Shown piece by piece: positions 57,466-64,000 of a DNA stretch of 64,000 bases. Numbering within the stretch: the stretch's first letter is position 1; every line of letters begins with the position of its first letter. The translations under genes and the position numbers were made by a program. Under the pieces are notes generated by a model. That model was not told the DNA's origin. It made no database searches and worked only from the letters and a program-made list of their open reading frames with translations. The stretch comes from Gammaproteobacteria bacterium (lineage in GTDB: Bacteria > Pseudomonadota > Gammaproteobacteria > Legionellales > Legionellaceae), in assembly GCA_030147635.1 (NCBI GenBank), contig JASBUZ010000058.1, positions 30,088 through 94,087 of the forward strand, read 5' to 3'.

Positions 57466-59397
57466 ATGAGCACCGATGATTTGCTTAAAAACTACACACG
57501 CCGTTACGCTGAGGACAAAAAAGAAGAGATGAGCCTGGGTGAATATCTTGAGCTCTGTCGAGAAGACCCTGCCGCTTACGCCAATCCCGCGGAGCGCTTA
57601 TTGATGGCCATTGGTGAGCCTGAGCTCAGCGACACAAGGCATGACCCTGTTTTATCAAGACTTTTCTCGAACAAAGTCATTCCGCTCTACAATGTATTTG
57701 ATGAATTCTACGGACTGGAAGAGCCAATTGAGCGCATCGTCGGCTTTTTAAAGCATGCGGCTCAAGGCCTTGAAGAAACAAAGCAAGTACTCTACTTGCT
57801 GGGTCCTGTTGGCGGTGGAAAATCTTCTATTGCTGAAAAACTTAAGTCTTTGATGCAAAAAGTACCATTTTATGCCATCAAAGGTTCTCCGGTATTTGAT
57901 TCACCCCTCTCATTATTTGACCCAGAAGAAGATGCAGAGCTTTTGCGTGAGCAATACAATATTCCGAAACGCGCGCTCCGCTACATTATGTCTCCTTGGG
58001 CAGTCAAGCGCTTGCAAGAGTACAACGGTGATATAAACCAGTTTAAAGTCATCAAATTGCATCCTTCACGTTTACAACAAATTGCCATCGCTAAAACCGA
58101 GCCCGGTGATGAAAATAACCAAGATATTTCGTCACTCGTTGGGAAAATTGATATTCGAAAACTCGAAGAGTTCTCTCAAGATGATGCAGATGCATACAGC
58201 TACTCCGGTGGCCTTTGTCACGCCAACCGAGGGTTGCTCGAGTTTGTTGAGATGTTTAAAGCCCCCATTAAGGTGCTGCATCCACTCTTAACTGCGACAC
58301 AAGAAGGAAACTATAACGCAACAGAAGGCCTTTCTTCGCTGCCATTTGAGGGCATTATTCTTGCGCACTCTAATGAGTCAGAGTGGAAAACCTTCCGTAA
58401 CAATAAAAACAATGAAGCGTTCATAGACCGGATTAACATTGTCAAAGTCCCTTATTGTTTGCGCGTCTCCGAAGAAGTCCGCATCTATAAGAAGCTTATC
58501 GAGAATAGCTCGTTAAGAGATGCACCCTGCGCACCAGGAACGCTTGATATGCTGGCGAAATTTTCAGTGCTCACTCGCTTAAAAGAACCTGAAAATTCAA
58601 GCATTTACTCAAAACTACGTGTCTATAATGGTGAGAGCTTGAAAGACACTGACCCTAAAGCAAAATCTTATCAAGAGTATCGTGATTTCGCAGGCGTAAA
58701 CGAGGGAATGAGCGGCATATCCACTCGCTTTGCATTCAAAATTCTCTCTAAAGTATTTAACTTTGATCATACCGAAGTCGCAGCAAACCCCGTGCATCTA
58801 TTGTACGTTTTAGAGCGACAAATTGAACAAGAGCAGTTTCCAGAAGAAGTCAGTGAACGTTATTTGAATTTCATCAAAGAGTACTTATCACCAAAATATG
58901 TCGAATTTATCGGCAAAGAAATTCAAACGGCCTACCTCGAGTCCTACTCAGAATACGGGCAAAATATTTTTGACCGTTATATCACCTATGCTGACTTCTG
59001 GATTCAAGACCAAGACTATCGCGATCCAGACACAGGTGAAATACTTGACCGTGCAGCACTGAATGCAGACTTGGAGAAAATTGAAAAGCCAGCAGGCATT
59101 TCAAACCCAAAAGATTTCCGAAACGAAGTCGTCAACTTTGTACTCAGGGCACGAGCTAATAATCAGGGGAAAAATCCTCGTTGGAACAGCTATGAAAAAC
59201 TAAAAGTTGTTATTGAAAAGAAAATGTTTACCAACACCGAAGACTTGCTTCCTGTGATTTCATTCAATGCCAAAGCAACAGAGGAAGAGAAAAAGAAACA
59301 CGCGGAATTCATTGCTCGCATGGAGGAGAAAGGCTACACAGCAAAACAAGTACGCCTATTGTGCGAGTGGTATTTGCGTGTTCGTAAGTCACAGTAA
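57466..59397 (+). CDS. prkA: Serine protein kinase PrkA (YeaG), 643 aa
   Basis: AAA+ related kinase active in stationary phase and nutrient stress. P-loop GPVGGGKS is at 113-120, within the PrkA AAA domain; the C-terminal PrkA kinase-like domain follows (from about 400). Length is normal. AGGAG lies 11 bases before ATG. First gene of the conserved prkA-yeaH-ycgB set, next gene 14 bases on. Confidence 0.95.
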   Translation: MSTDDLLKNYTRRYAEDKKEEMSLGEYLELCREDPAAYANPAERLLMAIGEPELSDTRHDPVLSRLFSNKVIPLYNVFDEFYGLEEPIERIVGFLKHAAQGLEETKQVLYLLGPVGGGKSSIAEKLKSLMQKVPFYAIKGSPVFDSPLSLFDPEEDAELLREQYNIPKRALRYIMSPWAVKRLQEYNGDINQFKVIKLHPSRLQQIAIAKTEPGDENNQDISSLVGKIDIRKLEEFSQDDADAYSYSGGLCHANRGLLEFVEMFKAPIKVLHPLLTATQEGNYNATEGLSSLPFEGIILAHSNESEWKTFRNNKNNEAFIDRINIVKVPYCLRVSEEVRIYKKLIENSSLRDAPCAPGTLDMLAKFSVLTRLKEPENSSIYSKLRVYNGESLKDTDPKAKSYQEYRDFAGVNEGMSGISTRFAFKILSKVFNFDHTEVAANPVHLLYVLERQIEQEQFPEEVSERYLNFIKEYLSPKYVEFIGKEIQTAYLESYSEYGQNIFDRYITYADFWIQDQDYRDPDTGEILDRAALNADLEKIEKPAGISNPKDFRNEVVNFVLRARANNQGKNPRWNSYEKLKVVIEKKMFTNTEDLLPVISFNAKATEEEKKKHAEFIARMEEKGYTAKQVRLLCEWYLRVRKSQ

Positions 59398-59411
59398 AGG
59401 TAGGCTGACTT

Positions 59412-60683
59412 ATGAGCCAATTAATCGATAGACGACAGAACGCTGGTAAAAAAAGTACGGTAAACCGCCAGCGCTTTTTGCGTCGCTACAAACGCCAAAT
59501 CAAAGAAGCTGTCTCCAAGGCCATTGGAAAGCGTAGTATCACAGGCATTGATAGAGAAGAGCAAATCAGCATTCCTGCCAGAGATATTGCCGAACCACGC
59601 TTTACCCAAGGCCCTGGAGGACATGTAGAGCGTATCCTCCCTGGCAATGATGAATTTCTTGAAGGCGATCGCATTAAGCGCCCGCCACAAGAAGGGCAAG
59701 GTAGTGGCAGTGGGGGACAGGCGAGTAACGAAGGCGAGGGAACAGATGACTTTGTGTTTGAGCTCTCAAGAGATGAGTTTCTTGAACTCTACTTCGAAGA
59801 TTTGGCACTACCCGATTTAATTCGAAAAGAACTTGCCAAAATGGACACCCCTAAAACAGTACGTGCCGGTGTCACGACCAGTGGAGTACCCACAAACTTA
59901 AACATTGTGCGTTCTATGCGCCAAGCAACTGGGCGGCGCATTGCACTCAGAGCCCCCTACACACGCGAGCTGAGAGAGGTAGAAAAAGCACTTGAGGCCA
60001 TGAAAAAAGAAGCCGTTCCTGACGAGGAAAAACGCGCTCAGCTCAAAGAGCGTCGAGACTTCTTAGAACGTAAACTTAAAAGCATTCCTTTTTTGGATAC
60101 ACTCGACCTGCGTTACAACAATCGCATCAAAATTCCAGCACCAACCACCCAAGCGGTCATGTTTTGCATTATGGATGTCTCAGGCTCTATGGATGAAGCC
60201 AAGAAAGACATTGCCAAACGCTTTTTCATTTTGCTATATCTGTTTCTCACTAAAAACTATCAAAAAATTGAACTTGTCTTCATCCGACATCACACCTCAG
60301 CCAAAGAAGTTTCTGAAGAAGAATTTTTCTACTCCCGTGAAACGGGCGGCACTGTAGTCTCTAGCGCATTAGAGCTACTCGATGAAATTATAACCAGCCG
60401 TTATCCACCTAATGCGTGGAACATTTATGCAGCTCAAGCTTCTGATGGAGATAACTGGAATGCTGACTCACCTCACTGCCAGGAGCTGCTGCGCGACCGC
60501 ATCATGCCTTTATTACAGTACTTTGCCTACGTTGAGATTATGCCCCGCCATCACCAAAGTCTCTGGGAAGTTTATGAGACACTGACAAAGCTCTTCCCCA
60601 ATTTTTGTATGGAAAGTATCAATAGCGTCACCGATATTTACCCAGTCTTTCGTGAGCTTTTCAAAAGGAAGGCAACCGCATGA
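59412..60683 (+). CDS. yeaH: YeaH/DUF444 family protein, 423 aa
   Basis: Conserved partner of PrkA. Basic N-terminus (GKKSTVNRQRFLRRYKRQI), a Gly/Ser-rich linker (GQGSGSGGQASNEGEG, about residues 96-112), then a von Willebrand A-like domain with a MIDAS-type motif MDVSGSMDEAKK. Partner function unclear. It overlaps ycgB by 4 bases. Confidence 0.93.
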   Translation: MSQLIDRRQNAGKKSTVNRQRFLRRYKRQIKEAVSKAIGKRSITGIDREEQISIPARDIAEPRFTQGPGGHVERILPGNDEFLEGDRIKRPPQEGQGSGSGGQASNEGEGTDDFVFELSRDEFLELYFEDLALPDLIRKELAKMDTPKTVRAGVTTSGVPTNLNIVRSMRQATGRRIALRAPYTRELREVEKALEAMKKEAVPDEEKRAQLKERRDFLERKLKSIPFLDTLDLRYNNRIKIPAPTTQAVMFCIMDVSGSMDEAKKDIAKRFFILLYLFLTKNYQKIELVFIRHHTSAKEVSEEEFFYSRETGGTVVSSALELLDEIITSRYPPNAWNIYAAQASDGDNWNADSPHCQELLRDRIMPLLQYFAYVEIMPRHHQSLWEVYETLTKLFPNFCMESINSVTDIYPVFRELFKRKATA

Positions 60684-62224
60684 AACGAAGAAAGCCTCTT
60701 TCAACTACTGCCGAATGGACACCTGAGCTGATTCAAGCCTACGATCGTGAGATTGGGCGACTCGCTCGCGACTTTAATTTAGAGACCTACCCCAATCAAA
60801 TTGAAATCATCACAGCCGAGCAAATGATGGACTGTTATGCCTCTGTTGGCATGCCAATCGGCTATCATCACTGGTCTTTTGGTAAACATTTTGTCAATGT
60901 TGAAAAGCGTTACCAGCGTGGTGAAATGGGACTGGCGTATGAGCTTGTTATCAACTCGAACCCTTGCATCTCATACCTTATGGAAGAAAATACCATGGCC
61001 ATGCAAGCACTCGTTATTGCCCACGCTTGCTACGGACATAACTCATTTTTTAAAAATAACTATCTCTTCAAAATGTGGACTGATGCTGAAGGCATCATCG
61101 ATTATCTCGTTTTTGCCAGAAATTATGTCAGTAAGTGTGAAGAAAAATATGGTATTGATGAGGTAGAAACCATACTTGATGCATGTCACGCTTTAATGAA
61201 CTATGGCGTCGATCGCTATAAACACCCACCACCCATTTCATTACAAGAAGAAAAAATCCGACAAAAAAATCGCGAAGCATACATGCAGTCTCAAGTGAAT
61301 GAGCTATGGCGCACCCTACCCCCAGGGAAAGACAAAGAGAAAAAAATAGAGAAAAAACGTTTTCCTGAAGACTCGCAAGAAAACATTTTATATTTTATTG
61401 AGAAACATGCGCCCTTACTTGAGCCGTGGCAGCGTGAAATCATTCGGATCGTCAGGAAAATAGCCCAATACTTTTATCCTCAAGGACAAACCAAAGTTAT
61501 GAACGAAGGCTGGGCCTGCTTTTGGCATTATACCTTAATGCATGCGCTGTATGATGAGGGCCTTGTGACTGATGAGTTTATGCTTGAGATTTTACAAAAC
61601 CATACCAATGTCGTAGTCCAGCCGCCCTATAATAGCCCTTATTTTAGCGGTATTAATCCTTACAGCCTGGGCTATGGCATGTTTCAAGATATTCGTCGCA
61701 TCTGTGAAAATCCCAGCGAAGAAGAAAAGCGAGATTTTCCGCTCATTGCAAATACAGACTGGAGAAAAAGCCTGGACAATGCGATGCGAAATTATAAAGA
61801 CGAAAGTTTTGTTTCACAATTTTTGTCCCCGCAACTCATACGTGATCTAAGGCTCTTTATGCTGACCGATGACGATCAAGAACCTGAAATGTTGATTAAT
61901 GCCATTCATAATGAAGGTGGTTATGATCGCGTGCGCGAAGCTTTGTCCAAGCAATACAATCTAGGCAGCCTAGATCCTGATATCCAGGTATTTGCTGTCG
62001 ATTTAGAAGGGGATCGCTCACTGACATTGCACTACACGCAGCATAACCGAATCCCCCTCGACAAAGATGCAGAAGAGGTGCTCAAGCACCTCTATACCCT
62101 CTGGAAATTCCCAGTCGTACTTAAAACGGTCTCACTTGAGGGCGATCCGTTAAAAACGCTCCGCTGTCCAACTGAAGAAACACCAGCAACCGCTACCAAG
62201 GAGCCCATTGCCAACCCTGATTAA
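60680..62224 (+). CDS. ycgB: SpoVR/YcgB family protein, 514 aa
   Basis: Third gene of the prkA-yeaH-ycgB set, linked to stress and biofilm functions in enterics and to spore cortex in Bacillus. Family motifs include YPNQIEIITAEQMMDCYA, HHWSFGKHF and FKNNYLFKMWTDAEGI. Length is standard. Its end overlaps the convergent membrane-protein gene by 32 bases. Confidence 0.93.
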   Translation: MKRRKPLSTTAEWTPELIQAYDREIGRLARDFNLETYPNQIEIITAEQMMDCYASVGMPIGYHHWSFGKHFVNVEKRYQRGEMGLAYELVINSNPCISYLMEENTMAMQALVIAHACYGHNSFFKNNYLFKMWTDAEGIIDYLVFARNYVSKCEEKYGIDEVETILDACHALMNYGVDRYKHPPPISLQEEKIRQKNREAYMQSQVNELWRTLPPGKDKEKKIEKKRFPEDSQENILYFIEKHAPLLEPWQREIIRIVRKIAQYFYPQGQTKVMNEGWACFWHYTLMHALYDEGLVTDEFMLEILQNHTNVVVQPPYNSPYFSGINPYSLGYGMFQDIRRICENPSEEEKRDFPLIANTDWRKSLDNAMRNYKDESFVSQFLSPQLIRDLRLFMLTDDDQEPEMLINAIHNEGGYDRVREALSKQYNLGSLDPDIQVFAVDLEGDRSLTLHYTQHNRIPLDKDAEEVLKHLYTLWKFPVVLKTVSLEGDPLKTLRCPTEETPATATKEPIANPD

Positions 62225-63332
62225 CTTTAACTTGCTCGTTGAGTGGCTTTTTTTCCACGACAGAATCATTGGCTGAAGAAAATAAACTGTGTGAATTTGT
62301 TGCTACAGAAACGTTGACCGTATTCAATTTGGTCTCTGCCTTTTTAGGCTTCTCACCTATCCAAAAGTCCATACCCAAGATAAAAGACGCAGCGCCTGCA
62401 AAAAACGCAGAGGCTAACACAAGTGCCGTAACCACTACAGCAGGCGGTAATGCCCCCCCTGCGGTCACCAAAAGAGCCGTCAAAAGCTCAAGACCTGAGT
62501 AAGTCAATGCACCGTTCACAAAGGCATTGGTGGATACACACAAAAATCCAGCTAACGCGTTGGGAGCTTCCAGCATGGCTTGCCAATTGTCAGCAAAGTT
62601 TTTACAAAACTCTGCCAAATAAAAATTATAAAAATAATATTCAGTAAATGCGCCAAACGTAAATGCAACGGCAAATCCTGCAAGTAACGCTGGAATTGCT
62701 GCCACCTGAATGGCCATCAAGGCTTCTGCCAAACTCAAAGTAAATAATAAGCTCAGTGCAACCACATTGCCCACTGCAATCAAATGACCACACCATTTTC
62801 CAATTTTCTGAGCCGTGGTTAGCTCTTCCTGCTCAACAGCATTATTTTGCTCATCATAACTGGCAAGCCAAGTTTCTATTTCTTGAATCGTCATAATAGC
62901 GGCTACAAAAATGCCAACTGCAACCGAAAGAAGAGCGAGTGGACCTGTCATCGCAAAAGTAAACGCCGTTAAGCCAAACAAAACACCGGTGACAGAAAAA
63001 ACAAAAATACCTCCAAAATACTGGGCCTGCTGCCATGCTGTTAACTTCTTATACTGATAGTCTTTATCAGCAGATATTCGCTTAAAGAAGCCTTCTAGTA
63101 GTTTTAAATTCATCCAAAAATTCACCAAGCCACTACAAAGCCCTCCTGCACTCAGTGCAATCGCTTGGACAAGCCCTGTCGGTAATTGGGTTGCCTTAAG
63201 CGCCAATTCCACCGCTTGATAATTTTGCAGTGCCACGCCAAAAGCACCCAAGGCTGATAACACACCAGAATAACCGTATTTTTCCAACCACTCTTCTAGG
63301 CTTTGTGGCTCTTTATTTGCTTCTTCTATCAT
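62193..63332 (-). CDS. Multi-pass membrane protein of unknown function, 379 aa
   Basis: No family recognised. A short acidic N-terminus (IEEANKEPQSLEEWLEKYGY) precedes about eight hydrophobic, Ala/Gly/Leu-rich segments between residues 25 and 325, then a soluble Ser/Lys/Asn-rich tail. The stretch DFWIGEKPKK after the last segment resembles DFWIAEPP in the protein at 11786. ATG at 63332 is 6 bases behind GGAG; the frame is open to 63353. It is divergent from argR and shares the ARG-box-like sites. Confidence 0.7.
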   Translation of the reverse strand: MIEEANKEPQSLEEWLEKYGYSGVLSALGAFGVALQNYQAVELALKATQLPTGLVQAIALSAGGLCSGLVNFWMNLKLLEGFFKRISADKDYQYKKLTAWQQAQYFGGIFVFSVTGVLFGLTAFTFAMTGPLALLSVAVGIFVAAIMTIQEIETWLASYDEQNNAVEQEELTTAQKIGKWCGHLIAVGNVVALSLLFTLSLAEALMAIQVAAIPALLAGFAVAFTFGAFTEYYFYNFYLAEFCKNFADNWQAMLEAPNALAGFLCVSTNAFVNGALTYSGLELLTALLVTAGGALPPAVVVTALVLASAFFAGAASFILGMDFWIGEKPKKAETKLNTVNVSVATNSHSLFSSANDSVVEKKPLNEQVKVNQGWQWAPW

Positions 63333-63348
63333 GGGAATCTCCCTTAAC

Positions 63349-63385
63349 ATCAATAAATATTCATTATTATATTATATTTATTCAG
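63349..63385. promoter_or_regulatory. Candidate ARG-box pair between argR and the divergent membrane-protein gene
   Basis: The first site, TCAATAAATATTCA (63350-63363), matches the half-sites TGAAT-N4-ATTCA with one half at 4 of 5. A second ATTCA lies at 63380-63384, exactly 21 bases on. ARG boxes bound by ArgR hexamers usually come as pairs spaced this way. The second site has a poor left half. Autoregulation of argR is the natural reading. Confidence 0.5.
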
Positions 63386-63446
63386 TCTTTGCAATTCCCT
63401 ACTTCCTTCATTAAAATTCTTCTCACAACTAAAGCCTGGACTCCCT

Positions 63447-63908
63447 ATGACATCGACAACAGAGCGACTACGCAAAATTCTTCTCGAAGGAAATGCAAGA
63501 ACCCAACTCGAAATCCAGCGCGAATTAGAAAAACAAGGAGATCCCTGTAGCCAACCTAAAATTTCACGACTACTTCATCAAATAGGGGCAGTTAAAGTTA
63601 TTGATAGTCAGGGAAAAACGCAATACAAACTTCCTCATGAAACAGGCCTCATCCATGAGCTGGTATCCCCTCAGGAAAAAAATGTAATTAAGCAGTGGAT
63701 ACTGAGCATCACTGCAAACGAGACCGCCATCATTATTCATACAACTCCTGCTGCAGCAATGCTGGTTGCAAGAAGCCTTGATCAGAACAGACAAGCGTTA
63801 GAAATACTCGGAACCATCGCTGGTGATGACACCATTTTGATCATCCCCAAAGAGGTCAAAAAGATTGAACAAACACTAGAGGTTATTACTAAGTTCTTAA
63901 ATCTATAA
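63447..63908 (+). CDS. argR: Arginine repressor, 153 aa
   Basis: Arginine-responsive DNA-binding hexamer. N-terminal winged helix-turn-helix has SQPKISRLLHQIGAVKV; the C-terminal arginine-binding domain has HTTPAAAMLVARSLD and EILGTIAGDDTILIIP, the latter a strong signature. In the TxPGxA motif Gly is replaced by Ala, which might shift arginine binding. In Legionella ArgR affects intracellular growth. An ARG-box-like pair lies upstream. Confidence 0.92.
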   Translation: MTSTTERLRKILLEGNARTQLEIQRELEKQGDPCSQPKISRLLHQIGAVKVIDSQGKTQYKLPHETGLIHELVSPQEKNVIKQWILSITANETAIIIHTTPAAAMLVARSLDQNRQALEILGTIAGDDTILIIPKEVKKIEQTLEVITKFLNL

Positions 63909-63909
63909 T

Positions 63910-63972
63910 ACTGGAGTCAGGGGTTGTATTTTTTATTAGTGAATAAAAAATAAAGCACGGTCTCCAGTTTTA
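63910..63972 (+). terminator. Possible terminator or long hairpin after argR
   Basis: ACTGGAG (63910-63916) pairs with CTCCAGT (63962-63968), followed by a short U run. Inside it TATTTTTTATT (63927-63937) pairs with AATAAAAAATA (63942-63952) around AGTG. The two nested stems are clear, but the first is not a tight GC-rich terminator. Confidence 0.4.
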
Positions 63973-64000
63973 ATTGGTATAGAAATAATCGGGTAGTTTG

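Noticed and set aside
1-64000. CRISPR arrays, insertion sequences, tRNA and rRNA genes
   Set aside because: No direct-repeat arrays, transposase motifs, attachment sites or conserved RNA sequences were found in reading both strands.

Overview
This window comes from a gamma-proteobacterium of the order Legionellales (Legionella, Coxiella, Aquicella or Berkiella-like). The decisive evidence is a Dot/Icm type IVB secretion locus at about 13.0-23.8 kb, with dotD, dotC, dotB, dotA, icmV, icmW and icmX all recognisable from the protein sequence. Around it lie ordinary gamma-proteobacterial housekeeping genes and several helical membrane or coiled-coil proteins that match no family I recognise. Such proteins are common among Dot/Icm effectors and host-interaction factors. 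The genus cannot be fixed from the sequence alone. No rRNA, tRNA, CRISPR array or insertion sequence was seen, and no stretch over 300 bases lacks a gene.

Layout. 0-7.4 kb: end of a queuosine-precursor transporter gene, an unknown small gene, a methyltransferase, an RmlD-like reductase, a small exported 11-mer-repeat protein, a run of Pmp3-like protein, dapB, mmsA and mmsB, and a ProQ-type RNA chaperone. 7.4-11.6 kb: tkt-gap-pgk. 11.8-13.0 kb: a large unknown membrane protein. 13.0-23.8 kb: dotD-dotC-dotB, then three convergent unknown genes, then dotA-icmV divergent from icmW-icmX. 23.7-31.2 kb: a tightly packed minus-strand cluster rplM-rpsI-sspA-sspB-tsaE-ami-mutL-miaA-zinc-finger gene-heptosyltransferase gene. 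31.3-36.1 kb: a YdcF-like gene, then rho-ubiD-flavin reductase-small membrane protein. 36.3-41.8 kb: a glycerophosphodiesterase divergent from a PBP4-type peptidase, then an ABC transporter with a fused double permease. 41.9-54.3 kb: a coiled-coil protein, the glycine cleavage operon gcvT-gcvH-gcvPA-gcvPB, a HTH protein, an RMD1/DUF155 protein, a tandem GNAT, a FabF-like synthase, lpxD and polA. 54.3-64 kb: rpiA, a beta-barrel outer membrane protein, another large unknown membrane protein, prkA-yeaH-ycgB, a third unknown membrane protein, and argR.

How it fits together. DotC and DotD are lipoproteins of the outer-membrane core, DotB is a cytosolic ATPase, DotA and IcmV are inner-membrane proteins, IcmW is an effector adaptor and IcmX is periplasmic. 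The three genes between dotB and dotA encode membrane-hairpin plus coiled-coil proteins. Two of them share a related membrane segment, so they look like a lineage-specific addition to the secretion locus, either effectors or accessory parts. Three other proteins (at 11.8, 56.1 and 62.2 kb) look like one loose family of large helical membrane proteins. Other points worth a second look are the nested inverted repeats in the icmV/icmW promoter region and a pair of ARG-box-like sites spaced 21 bp apart between argR and its divergent membrane-protein neighbour.

Limits. All calls rest on reading the sequence and recalling family motifs. No database search, structure prediction or terminator and promoter scoring was run.
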